From NCBI GenBank assembly GCA_900556415.1, contig USOU01000004.1, positions 1 to 64,000 on the forward strand: a DNA stretch of 64,000 nucleotides, written 5' to 3'. Each line of letters begins with the position of its first letter. The first letter of the stretch is position 1. The DNA comes from an uncultured Collinsella sp. (GTDB lineage Bacteria; Actinomycetota; Coriobacteriia; Coriobacteriales; Coriobacteriaceae). Below, piece by piece: positions 45,675 to 54,258 of this stretch. Position numbers and translations under genes: made by a program. The notes under the pieces were generated by a model, which worked only from the letters and a program-made list of their open reading frames with translations, did no database searches and was not told where the DNA came from.

Positions 45675-47069
45675 CTACCCCAGATTTAGGTGTGCCAGGA
45701 GGGTTCCACGATCGTTGGGAACGTTATCCTCGATAACGGCATCGAGGGCAGCGTTCAGCAGCTGACCCAGCTCGGACCCTGGCTGAACACCGGCACGGAT
45801 CAGGTCACCGCCGTTGATGGCAAGCATCTTGAGCGTATAGGGCTCCCCCGCCTCAAGCAGTTCGTGGGCGAGCGAACGCATCTCCTCGATCGTCTCGACG
45901 TAATAGAAGCACGAGGGCGCCTTGCCAAGCGTATCGGCACGCTTAAGGTCCATGAGCTCGTCCATCAGACGCGGCGTATCGACACCCTCGCCCGAAAGCG
46001 CGCGCATCATATTGAGCAGGCAGGATCGCTCGGGACGCAGCGGCTTGTCGTGGTATTTGATCAGCAGGCACACATCGCGCACCAAATCGTGCGAGAGCGC
46101 CAGGCGATCCATGATGACACGTGCCTTCTTGGCGCCGAGCTCGGGATGACCGTAAAAGTGGCCGCTACCGGCGTGATCGACCGTAAAGCAATCGGGCTTG
46201 GAGACGTCGTGCAAAAACGCTGCCCACATAAGGCTCGAGGAGGGCACGACGCCGTCGCACAGCGCCAGCTCCCCTGCTACCGTCAGTACGCGGGCGATAT
46301 GCTCGTAGACGTTAAACGCATGATAGACACTGCGCTGATCAAACCCGCGACTCGCTGCCAACTCGGGCACGGCGGCGCAGATAAGCTCGGGGTAGCGCAG
46401 CATGGCGTCTCCCCCGTGTCCAGTCGAAAGGATGCCCTCAAGCTCAATGCCCACACGCTCGCGCGCCACGGCATCGAGCAACGGCGCACAATCGGCCAGA
46501 GCCTGTTTCGTCGCGGGTTCAATCATAAAGTCCAGGCGGCAGGCAAAGCGCACCGCGCGCAACATGCGCAGAGCGTCCTCATTAAAACGGCGCTTGGGAT
46601 CACCGACGGCACGAATCAGCTTGCGGTCCAGGTCGCCCTGGCCGTCATAGCGGTCGACAAGGCCGCGCTCGGGATGCCACGCCATGGCATTGACGGTAAA
46701 GTCGCGGCGCGCCAGATCGTCCTCAAGCGAAGCGGCGCGCTCCACACTCTGGGGATGACGACCGTCGGTATAGAAGCCGTCCAGGCGGTAGGTGGTGACC
46801 TCAATGCGCTCGCCATCGCAAATAGCCGTAATGCCACCGAATTTTATGCCCGATTCAACCACGGCGATATCCGCAGCCTCGAGTGCCGCCTTGGACTCCT
46901 GCCACAGGCCGCTGCAGCACATGTCCACATCGTGGCTGGGGCGCCCCATCAGCGCATCACGTACCCAACCGCCTACGTACCAAGCCTCAAGACCAGCTGC
47001 CTCGAGCGCACGCAGAACACGGATGGAGGCATCGGTCGGCTGCGTACCGTTGAGCGAAACATTGCACAT
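45675..47069 (-). CDS. cca: CCA-adding tRNA nucleotidyltransferase with HD domain
   Basis: A 464-residue class II nucleotidyltransferase. The N-terminal palm has WYVGGWVRDALMGRPSHDVD with the metal-binding aspartates, and RRDFTVNAMAW. RFNEDALRMLRAVRFACRLD marks the neck. An HD-type phosphohydrolase domain follows (..AFLHDVSKPDCF.., ..GHPELGAKKA.., IKYHDKP). It repairs or completes tRNA 3' CCA ends, although tRNAs in this window encode CCA. GGAGGCCATAGGC precedes ATG. Confidence 0.92.
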   Translation of the reverse strand: MCNVSLNGTQPTDASIRVLRALEAAGLEAWYVGGWVRDALMGRPSHDVDMCCSGLWQESKAALEAADIAVVESGIKFGGITAICDGERIEVTTYRLDGFYTDGRHPQSVERAASLEDDLARRDFTVNAMAWHPERGLVDRYDGQGDLDRKLIRAVGDPKRRFNEDALRMLRAVRFACRLDFMIEPATKQALADCAPLLDAVARERVGIELEGILSTGHGGDAMLRYPELICAAVPELAASRGFDQRSVYHAFNVYEHIARVLTVAGELALCDGVVPSSSLMWAAFLHDVSKPDCFTVDHAGSGHFYGHPELGAKKARVIMDRLALSHDLVRDVCLLIKYHDKPLRPERSCLLNMMRALSGEGVDTPRLMDELMDLKRADTLGKAPSCFYYVETIEEMRSLAHELLEAGEPYTLKMLAINGGDLIRAGVQPGSELGQLLNAALDAVIEDNVPNDRGTLLAHLNLG

Positions 47070-47163
47070 GCCTATGGCCTCCTGCGACTATCAAATTGGC
47101 TATCGATTGCGTCTGCAAGAAGTCTAGCAAGAAACAGCCTCCACTGCACACGCAAGTCCGATA

Positions 47164-47200
47164 AACAAAAACGCATCCGTCCTGGTCTAAGACGGATGCG
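47164..47200 (-). terminator. Terminator of the PfkB/PTS block
   Basis: Minus-strand CGCATCCGT / ACGGATGCG stem then TTTTTGTTT, after the first kinase gene's stop. Confidence 0.9.
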
Positions 47201-47233
47201 AAATAATCGAACTATTCAGGCAAGGTGCCGGAA

Positions 47234-48166
47234 CTAGCAGACCTGGCGAACTTCGATGTTCTTCTTATATTCGTCGACCTTGGCAAAATTGCCCAAGCCC
47301 GGGCACTCGACCACGTTGGCGCCGGTGGCCATCGAAAGGCGCAGGGCATCCTCGACGCGCTCGGGGGCGTCGTGCCAAACGGATAAGAAGGCAGCGAGCG
47401 AGGAATCGCCGGCGCAGACGGTCGACAGCACCTTGACCTCAAAGGTACGGTTAGCAAACCAGATGTGCTCGCCGTTGGAGAAGTACGCGCCGTCGCCACC
47501 CAAGGTCAGCAGCACATTCTTGGCGCCCTTGGCGTGGAGCTCGGCCATAGCGCCCTTGACGGACTCGTCGTCGCCACCGCTCACCTTAATGCCAAAGATG
47601 TCGAGCAACTCGTCGTCGTTGGGCTTAATGAGGAGCGGCCCCATAGCAATGAGGTAGGCCAGCTGATGGCTCGAGATATCGAGGACGAACTCGGCACCCT
47701 TGGCCTTAACGCGACGCAGGACCTCGGCCAGGAAGCCCTCGGAGGTGTTGGGGGGCAGCGAGCCGCTAATGACCAGGCAGGTCATGTCGTCGAGCGAATC
47801 AATGAGCTCAAACATCTCCTGTTCGTTGACAGCATTGATGGCGGCGCCTGCGTTGACCATGTTGTACTCGGTGTCGGGACCGGCGTTAAGGAACACGTTG
47901 ACACGCGTGATGCCGTCGGTCCACACGGGCTTGACGGGCACGCCCAGAGCCTCGGCGCCCTTAACGATGAACTCGCCCGAAAAGCCGGCGAAAAAGCCCA
48001 GGATCGTGGTGTCGACGCCGTAGTGGTCGAGCGTAAACGAGACGTTAAGACCCTTGCCGTTGGGAGTGTAGACCGCGTTGCGTGTGCGGGTGACGGTATT
48101 GGCAGACAAGCCGTCGCAGGAGATGTTGTAGTCAATGGCGGGATTTGCAGTCAGCGTGTAAATCAT
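47234..48166 (-). CDS. 1-phosphofructokinase-family hexose kinase (paralogue 1)
   Basis: A 310-residue PfkB kinase. The N-terminus is YTLTANPAIDYNIS, like 1-phosphofructokinase and tagatose-6-phosphate kinase (FruK/LacC). GFFAGFSGEFIVKGAE is the sugar-site lid region. ISGSLPPNTSEGF, LIKPNDDEL and the C-terminal VCAGDSSLAAF anion-hole motif follow. The usual GAGD reads CAGD here. AAAGGAACATTC precedes ATG at 48166. It lies after a second, closely related kinase, both downstream of the PTS genes, so the likely substrate is fructose 1-phosphate or a similar sugar phosphate. Confidence 0.88.
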   Translation of the reverse strand: MIYTLTANPAIDYNISCDGLSANTVTRTRNAVYTPNGKGLNVSFTLDHYGVDTTILGFFAGFSGEFIVKGAEALGVPVKPVWTDGITRVNVFLNAGPDTEYNMVNAGAAINAVNEQEMFELIDSLDDMTCLVISGSLPPNTSEGFLAEVLRRVKAKGAEFVLDISSHQLAYLIAMGPLLIKPNDDELLDIFGIKVSGGDDESVKGAMAELHAKGAKNVLLTLGGDGAYFSNGEHIWFANRTFEVKVLSTVCAGDSSLAAFLSVWHDAPERVEDALRLSMATGANVVECPGLGNFAKVDEYKKNIEVRQVC

Positions 48167-48286
48167 GAATGTTCCTTTCACGAGGTAACATGTTGATGAA
48201 ATTATATTCCACGATTCGGTAAAAGGCTACAACAACTCGGCGAACGGTGTGGAAGCGGTGAAGGGCGGCGCCGAAGTTCGGGTGGG

Positions 48287-48321
48287 ACAAAAAACGGCGC
48301 CCCGATCAAAACCGGGACGCC
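48287..48321 (-). terminator. Terminator between the two kinase genes
   Basis: Minus-strand CGGCGTCCCG / CGGGGCGCCG stem then TTTTTTG. The downstream paralogue may therefore have its own promoter. Confidence 0.88.
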
Positions 48322-48349
48322 GCATGCGCGCGAATGTATCGCGTTTCGA

Positions 48350-49282
48350 TTACTTGCGCTCGAGCTTACGGACAGCAACGCGCTTGCTGTACTCGTCAAC
48401 GTGACCGAAGTCGCCAATGCCCACGGACTCGGCAACGTTAGCGCCGGTGGCCATAGCGAGCTTCATGGCCTCCTCGACGTTGTCGCGATCCCTGTACCAC
48501 TTGTGCAGGAACGCAGCGAGAGTGCAGTCGCCGGCGCAGACGGAAGAGACCAGCTTGATGTTGAACTCACGCTTGGCGTACCAAATGTCCTCGCCGTTGG
48601 AGAAGTAGGCGTCGCCGCGGCTACCACGGGTGAGCAGCACGTTCTGAACGCCGGCGTCGTGAGCCATCTTCATGGCAACGCGGACCTCGTCGTCAGTGTC
48701 GACCGGCACGCCGAAAATGGCCTTCATCTCGTGATGGTTCGGCTTGATGAGCAGCGGCTTCTTGTGAGCGAGCTCCTTGAGCTTGTCGGAGGACAGGTCC
48801 AGGACGACGTCGGCGCCACGGGCCTGAGCGTGCTCCATGACCTGAGCCAGGAAGTCGGGCGTAGCTTTGGGAGGCACGGAACCGGAGACGATCAGGCACT
48901 CAAGGTCGCCTGCGGTGTCCAGGATATCGTAGAGCTCCTTCTGATGCTCCGGCGTGATCGGGGCGCCGGGGTTAAGGATGCCGTACTCGTGCTGGCCATC
49001 GTTGACGTAGGTGTTGATACGCGTGATGCCGTCGGTCCAGACCGGGCGGCACAGGCAACCCAGGTTCATGACCTCCTCGACGATGAACTTGCCCGTGAAG
49101 CCGGCGAAGAAGCCGAGCGCGACGGTGTCGACGCCCATCTTCTTAAAGGCGAAGGACACGTCGAGGCCCTTGCCGTTAGCCGTGTAGCTGGCCGAGCCGG
49201 TGCGGACGTTCTCATCGGGCTCGAGCGGAGAGCTCGAAACCGTCATGTCGACAGCCGGGTTAGCGGTTAGCGTGTAGAACAT
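48350..49282 (-). CDS. fruK: 1-phosphofructokinase (paralogue 2)
   Basis: A 310-residue PfkB kinase phosphorylating fructose 1-phosphate to fructose 1,6-bisphosphate, the step after FruA uptake. YTLTANPAVDMTVSSSPLE is at the N-terminus, with GFFAGFTGKFIVEEVM, VSGSVPPKATPDF, LIKPNHHEMKAIF and VCAGDCTLAAF. The FruK identity is favoured by position with fruA-ptsH-ptsI, but which paralogue is the main FruK is not certain. GGGGGT precedes ATG. Both paralogues share the CAGD variant of the GAGD motif. Confidence 0.88.
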   Translation of the reverse strand: MFYTLTANPAVDMTVSSSPLEPDENVRTGSASYTANGKGLDVSFAFKKMGVDTVALGFFAGFTGKFIVEEVMNLGCLCRPVWTDGITRINTYVNDGQHEYGILNPGAPITPEHQKELYDILDTAGDLECLIVSGSVPPKATPDFLAQVMEHAQARGADVVLDLSSDKLKELAHKKPLLIKPNHHEMKAIFGVPVDTDDEVRVAMKMAHDAGVQNVLLTRGSRGDAYFSNGEDIWYAKREFNIKLVSSVCAGDCTLAAFLHKWYRDRDNVEEAMKLAMATGANVAESVGIGDFGHVDEYSKRVAVRKLERK

Positions 49283-49309
49283 TTACAGTACCCCCTGTAT
49301 ATGTGAGGG

Positions 49310-49339
49310 CCGCGTGGCCGGCCCATTCCAACCACGCGG
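49310..49339 (-). other. Intercistronic stem-loop ptsI-fruK
   Basis: CCGCGTGG (49310-49317) pairs with CCACGCGG (49332-49339). No T-run; possible processing or stability element. Confidence 0.4.
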
Positions 49340-49356
49340 TTACCTCTGATACCAAA

Positions 49357-51066
49357 TTAACGAGCTGCGGACTCGAGCAGCGCCTTGACCTCGGCTGCGG
49401 TGTTGCAGGCGAGCGCCTTCTCGGCGAGCTCGTCGCACTCGGCCTTGGTCCACTGGCTGATGGTCTTGCGGGCGCGCAGGATCGACGGAGCGCTCATCGA
49501 GAACTCCTCCAGGCCCCAGCTGATCAGCAGCGGCTCGAGCAGCGGATCGGCAGCGGCCTCGCCGCACATGCCGACCATAATGCCGGCCTTCACGCCGCTC
49601 TCGATGATGTTCTTGAGCGAGCGGAGCACGGCGGGATAGTACACCTGGTACAGGTTGGAGATGGTGTCGTTGCCACGGTCGGCGCACATGGTGTAGCCGA
49701 TCAGGTCGTTGGTGCCGATGGAGAAGAAGTCGGCGACCTCGGCCAGACGATCAGCGAGCAGCGAAGCAGCGGGCGTCTCGACCATAATGCCGACCTCGAT
49801 GTTCTCGTTGAACTTGCGACCCTCTTCGGTCAGCTCGGCCTTGCACTGCTCGACGAGCTCCTTGACAGCCAAGACCTCCTCGACGCAGGTGACGAGCGGG
49901 ATCATGATCTTAACGTCACCGAAGGCGCTGGCGCGCAGCAGAGCACGGAGCTGGACCTTGTACTGATCGGGATTGGCCAGGCAGTAACGCACGGCTCGGA
50001 AGCCCATGAAGGGGTTATCTTCCTTGACCATGTGCAGATACGGAATCTCCTTGTCGCCGCCCACATCGAGCGTGCGGATGATGACCGGAGCGCCCTTGAG
50101 CGCACTGGCGACCTTGCGGTAGGCGTTGAACTGCTCCTCCTCGGAAGGAAGCTCGGCAGAGTCCATGAACAGGAACTCAGAGCGGAACAGACCGATAGCC
50201 TCGGCGTCGTGATCGAGCGCGTTGGGCACGTCATCGGGGTTACCGATGTTGCAGGCGATGACCTTCTTGATGCCATCGGCAGTTACAGAAGGCTTACCAC
50301 GGAAGGCCTCGAGGGCTGCCTTCTCGGCAGCGAAGGCCTCGGCCTTGGCGGTGTAGGCGGCAAGCGTCTCCTCATCGGGATCGGCCTCGACGATACCCTT
50401 GCCACCGTCGACGACAACGGTCATGCCGTTGCGCAGCGCGGTGCAGCTGTTGGAAACCGAAAGGACAGCCGGGATCTCGAGGGCGCGCGCGATGATCGCG
50501 GAGTGCGACGTGCGGCCACCGGTCTCGGTGACGATACCGGCAACGTGGGCCTTATCGATCGTGGCGGTCATGGACGGCGTAAGGTCGTGCACGACGACGA
50601 CGGTGTTCTCGGGCAGGACGGAGAGGTCGACGACCTCCTTGCCCAGCAGCTCGGCCAGAATACCGGTGCGGATGTCGGCGATGTCGGCCGCGCGCAGACG
50701 GAACATCTCGTCGTCCATGGACAGGAACATGTTCTCGAACATGGTCGAGGTGTCCATGAGTGCCTGCTCGGCGCAGGTGCCGCCGTCAATGGCGGCATTG
50801 ATGGCGTCGGTCATGCCCGGATCCTGAGCAAGGACAATGTGTCCGCTCATGATCTCGGCCTCGGCCTCGCCCACCGTCTCCTTCATGTGGTCGGCCTGAG
50901 CCTGGGTCTTCTCGCAGAAGACCGAAAGAGCGGTCTGATAGCGCTCCTTCTCTGCTGCCGAATCAGCAACCTCATGCGGCTCAAACGTCAAGTCGGGATC
51001 GACGGCGACCATGACGGTGCCGATACCGATACCCTCGGATGCGTTGACTCCCTGATACATTCCCAT
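49357..51066 (-). CDS. ptsI: PTS enzyme I
   Basis: A 569-residue phosphoenolpyruvate-protein phosphotransferase, first phosphocarrier of the PTS. The N-terminus is MYQGVNASEGIGIGT. The phospho-histidine site is TGGRTSHSAIIARALEIPAV, at about residue 190. The C-terminal PEP-binding barrel has LFRSEFLFMDSAELPSEEEQ, IRTLDVGGDKEIPYL and GTNDLIGYTMCADRGND, with MVGMCGEAAADP near the end holding the active Cys. The start is ATG at 51066 or 51060, both following GGAGAGAGG. HPr lies upstream, 127 bases away. Confidence 0.95.
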   Translation of the reverse strand: MGMYQGVNASEGIGIGTVMVAVDPDLTFEPHEVADSAAEKERYQTALSVFCEKTQAQADHMKETVGEAEAEIMSGHIVLAQDPGMTDAINAAIDGGTCAEQALMDTSTMFENMFLSMDDEMFRLRAADIADIRTGILAELLGKEVVDLSVLPENTVVVVHDLTPSMTATIDKAHVAGIVTETGGRTSHSAIIARALEIPAVLSVSNSCTALRNGMTVVVDGGKGIVEADPDEETLAAYTAKAEAFAAEKAALEAFRGKPSVTADGIKKVIACNIGNPDDVPNALDHDAEAIGLFRSEFLFMDSAELPSEEEQFNAYRKVASALKGAPVIIRTLDVGGDKEIPYLHMVKEDNPFMGFRAVRYCLANPDQYKVQLRALLRASAFGDVKIMIPLVTCVEEVLAVKELVEQCKAELTEEGRKFNENIEVGIMVETPAASLLADRLAEVADFFSIGTNDLIGYTMCADRGNDTISNLYQVYYPAVLRSLKNIIESGVKAGIMVGMCGEAAADPLLEPLLISWGLEEFSMSAPSILRARKTISQWTKAECDELAEKALACNTAAEVKALLESAAR

Positions 51067-51193
51067 TCCTCTCTCCGTGTCATGTGATAAAGCGTTTTGC
51101 CATATCCATGACAAAAGAGCGCAGCTACCTTGATACAGGTCACTGCGCCCCCAAGTATGAACTTAATTGTTCAACATGCGACCCGTTTGAGTT

Positions 51194-51457
51194 CTACTCG
51201 CCAAGACCGCTCTTGATGAGCTCGATGGCAGCAGCCAGAGCCTCGGCCTCGTCAGCGCCGTCGCACTTGACCTCGACCTCGGTACCGCAGGGGATACCAG
51301 CAGCCATGAGGGCCATCGGGGACTTGCCGTTGACCTCCTTCTCGGGGGTGACGACCGTCACGTCGCAGGCGTACTTGCCCATGGTGGAGGCGAAGAGGCC
51401 AGCAGGACGCATGTGAAGACCCTGAGGATTAACGAGGGTAGCCTTCTCAGAAACCAT
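51194..51457 (-). CDS. ptsH: PTS phosphocarrier protein HPr
   Basis: An 87-residue HPr. The phosphorylatable histidine is in NPQGLHMRPAG (His 15). The regulatory serine region is NGKSPMALMAAGIPCG (Ser 46-equivalent present), which would allow HPr kinase control if such a kinase exists. It passes phosphate from EI to EIIA of FruA. AAAGGAGTCAATT precedes ATG. Confidence 0.96.
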   Translation of the reverse strand: MVSEKATLVNPQGLHMRPAGLFASTMGKYACDVTVVTPEKEVNGKSPMALMAAGIPCGTEVEVKCDGADEAEALAAAIELIKSGLGE

Positions 51458-51595
51458 AATTGACTCCTTTTTTGTGTTTAACCCCTGTCGTGCGTGCGGC
51501 AGGAGTCAGATTCACGACGTTGTTTATATTAACTCACATCAAACGGTTTTTCATTGTATTTCGCACGAATTATTGGACGGATGTCGTTGCTGCAC

Positions 51596-51724
51596 GCTCG
51601 CCTGCCGGGCGGGGCGGTTAAGTTTGCTGCTCTACAGTCCTGCGCAAGACGGAAAGCACATTAAGTGCTTTCCTTTGCGTGCGGAACTCGCGACAAACTT
51701 AACCGCCCCGCCCGGCAGGCGAGC
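51596..51724. repeat. Family B element copy 2: conserved core inside 31-bp inverted repeat
   Basis: Perfect 31-bp arms (51596-51626 and 51694-51724; start GCTCGCCTGCCGGGCGGGGC) enclose a 67-bp core. The core's central hairpin is GGAAAGCAC / GTGCTTTCC around ATTAA. It aligns along most of its length with the reverse complement of the 34072-34141 core, including ACAGTCCTG and GTGCGGAACTCGCGA, while the arms are unrelated. Confidence 0.88.
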
Positions 51725-51820
51725 TGCGGAAACTCGGTCTGTCCAGAGTAATATCGTGCGAACGGAATTCTGGCTGATGATCTGTTCGCAACAAGGACTC
51801 GATAGGCAGCCCCCTCTATG

Positions 51821-51907
51821 CCCTCCCATAAGTTGCGGTGAAATAGGGACTGAATTTGGGATTGAATCGTTTAAACAGTCCCTATTTCACCGCAACTTAT
51901 GGGAGGG
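51821..51907. repeat. Family A copy 5 with arms extended to 32 bp
   Basis: The standard 67-bp hairpin (51831-51897) is extended on both sides so that 51821-51852 and 51876-51907 are perfect inverse copies over 32 bp (outer part CCCTCCCATA). Confidence 0.92.
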
Positions 51908-51911
51908 GATG

Positions 51912-51949
51912 AAAAAGGCGGAGGCCCTGGAAAGGGTCTCCGCCTTTGT
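51912..51949 (-). terminator. Terminator of fruA
   Basis: Minus-strand AAAGGCGGAG / CTCCGCCTTT stem then TTTC, 34 bases after the fruA stop. Confidence 0.82.
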
Positions 51950-51982
51950 TACAAGGGGCGATGTTATTCGCAAGCTGCGGGA

Positions 51983-53986
51983 TTAGACCAAACGAGCGTT
52001 GATCGTCTTGGCGATCTCGGCGGCGTCGGTGGAACCCTTGACGGTGGCACGGAAGTCCTGGTCCATGAGCGCCTCGGCAACCTTGGACAGGATCTTGAGG
52101 TGCGTGGTGCCAGCCTGTGCGCCCGGGATGAGCAGCGCGATGGCCACGTTGACGGGAGCGCCGTCCATGGTGTCCCAACCGGTCACGCCGGACTCGTCCT
52201 TGACGACAATGACGGCAGCCTCGGTAATGGCGTCAGACTTGGCATGCGGGATGGCGAAGCCCTCCATCATGCCCGTGGTGCCCTCGGCCTCGCGGGCCAG
52301 GAAGGCGTTCATCACGGCGTCGGCGTCGCCGGCGATACCGGCCTTGACGGCCTGGTTAGAGACAAAGCTCAGAGCCTCGTCACGAGAAGCGAAGTCCTCG
52401 GCGACAAAGACGTTCTCGACCTTCACGAAGTCGGCAGCCTCGGCCTTGGGAGCCTCGACGGCAGCGGCCTTGGGGGCCTCAACCGGCTTGGCTGCAGGAG
52501 CGGCCTTCTGGTTCTTCTCGAAGTCGTACTTCTTGAAGGCAACGAACAGGATGCCACCGACCACGGCGCCGATGAGGATCGCAAGAACCCATAGCGGACC
52601 GTTCTCGACAACGGGCAGGACCAGGAAGCCACCGTGAGGCGCCGGGTCGTGAACGTTGAACATGATGGTCAGGATCGAAGCGATGGAGGAACCGAGCATC
52701 ATGATGGGCATGACGGGCCAAATGTTCTTGGTCATGAACGGAATGGCGCCCTCGGTGATGTGGGTGCAACCAAGGATGAGGTTGACGACACCGGCGTCGT
52801 GATCCTCCTGGCTGAAGTACTTCTTGCCGACAACGACGGCGAAGGTGGTAATCAGCGGCGGAACGATGCAAGCGGCGGAGACGGCAGCCATGAAGTTGGT
52901 ACCGAAGTTGTAGGTGTCGGTGCCGACACCGGCGGCCAGGGCCTCGGTGAGCATAGCGGTACCGGTGACGTAAGCAGCCTTGTTGACCGGGCCGCCCATG
53001 TCAAAGGCGCACATGCAGCCGATGGCAAGACCCAAGACAACGGCGCCAGAGGCGGACAGACCCTTGAGGAAGTCCATCATAGCGGTGTTGATGGCAGCCA
53101 TGGGGCCGGAAATGCCGAGCATGACCAGGCCGACGATGGCCGTAGAGAACAGCGGGTACAGGAAGATAGCCTTAAGGCCGTCCAGGTTCTTGGGCAGACC
53201 GGCAAAGACCTTCTCGAGCAGCAGGATGACATAGCCAGCGAGGAAGCCGCCGACGATGCCGCCCAGGAAGCCGAAGCCCACGCCGGCGCCACCGGCGTCG
53301 ATCATGCCGGTATCGGCGTTAACAGGCAGGCCCTGGATGGCGATCATACCGGCGACAAAGCCGGGAACGAGCGCCGGGCGCTTGCCGATGGACTCGGCGA
53401 TGTAGGCGGAAAGCACCGGAACCATGAGGTTCATGGCGATGCCGCCGATAATCTTGAGCATAGCGGCAAAGCTGTTGTAGTCGGCAGCCGTCGAATCGAA
53501 GGACGTAATGCCCCACAGGAACGAAATGGCGGTCAGAACACCACCGGCAACGACGAAGACCAGCATGTGGCTGACGCCGTTCATGAGGTGCTTATAAATA
53601 ATGTGGCCGACGGATTCCTTCTCCTCGACCTCGTCCTCGACATCGGCGGCAGCAGCAACCGTGTCGTCGCCCTTGGCGGCGAGCGCGCGGTCGATCAGCT
53701 TTCCGGCGGCCTCGACGGACAGGGCCTTGGAAACGCCGACGGAAACCATGGGCTTACCGGCGAAACGCTCAGCCTGGACATCCTTGTCGGCTGCGACGAC
53801 GACGGCCTTGGCACCGGCGATCTCACCCTTCGTGAGCTCGTTCTCGACACCGACCTGGCCATGCGTCTCGACCTTAATGGTCAGACCTCGCTCGGCAGCT
53901 GCCTTCTCCAGCGCCTCCTTCGCCATGAAGGTGTGCGCAATGCCGGTCGGGCAACCGGTAGCGGCGATGATGTCAAACTTAGCCAT
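51983..53986 (-). CDS. fruA: PTS fructose transporter EIIBCA
   Basis: A 667-residue sugar transporter that phosphorylates fructose on import. The EIIB domain is at 1-105 with the phospho-Cys in AATGCPTGIAHTFMA. The EIIC membrane domain is about 130-490 with several hydrophobic helices (..GIAMNLMVPVLSAYIAESIG.., ..GFGFLGGIVGGFLAGYVILL..). An Ala/Pro-rich linker is followed by EIIA at 525-667 with the phospho-His in GFAIPHAKSD. All three domains are in one chain in B-C-A order. AAAAGGAGGGACAC precedes ATG. It diverges from an RpiR regulator, which may control it. Confidence 0.95.
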   Translation of the reverse strand: MAKFDIIAATGCPTGIAHTFMAKEALEKAAAERGLTIKVETHGQVGVENELTKGEIAGAKAVVVAADKDVQAERFAGKPMVSVGVSKALSVEAAGKLIDRALAAKGDDTVAAAADVEDEVEEKESVGHIIYKHLMNGVSHMLVFVVAGGVLTAISFLWGITSFDSTAADYNSFAAMLKIIGGIAMNLMVPVLSAYIAESIGKRPALVPGFVAGMIAIQGLPVNADTGMIDAGGAGVGFGFLGGIVGGFLAGYVILLLEKVFAGLPKNLDGLKAIFLYPLFSTAIVGLVMLGISGPMAAINTAMMDFLKGLSASGAVVLGLAIGCMCAFDMGGPVNKAAYVTGTAMLTEALAAGVGTDTYNFGTNFMAAVSAACIVPPLITTFAVVVGKKYFSQEDHDAGVVNLILGCTHITEGAIPFMTKNIWPVMPIMMLGSSIASILTIMFNVHDPAPHGGFLVLPVVENGPLWVLAILIGAVVGGILFVAFKKYDFEKNQKAAPAAKPVEAPKAAAVEAPKAEAADFVKVENVFVAEDFASRDEALSFVSNQAVKAGIAGDADAVMNAFLAREAEGTTGMMEGFAIPHAKSDAITEAAVIVVKDESGVTGWDTMDGAPVNVAIALLIPGAQAGTTHLKILSKVAEALMDQDFRATVKGSTDAAEIAKTINARLV

Positions 53987-54258
53987 GTGTCCCTCCTTTT
54001 AAAGTTTTGCGCCCGCGGGCGCTCCCCTACACGCGCGTCCTTGCGCGCTTTTCCACACCTGAAAGATACCAACCCGGCGCTTTCGCGGAAAGGGAAATGT
54101 CCCAATTCTCCGGTGAAAGGTTCTTTCATAACCGTAAACGGTCGATGAAAGTTTACCATCAACACTTGAAACGGCAAGGAGTATCTTGTTATTGAAAATG
54201 CCCCTATACTAGGACATTACAAAACGAGCCCGATTTTCATGCCGACCAGGAGCCATCC

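Larger units (their letters stand above)
51458..51982. other. Gap between fruA and ptsH with stacked inverted repeats
   Basis: About 525 bases without genes. It contains a family B element (51596-51724), the longest family A hairpin (51821-51907), and the fruA terminator next to it. Confidence 0.7.
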
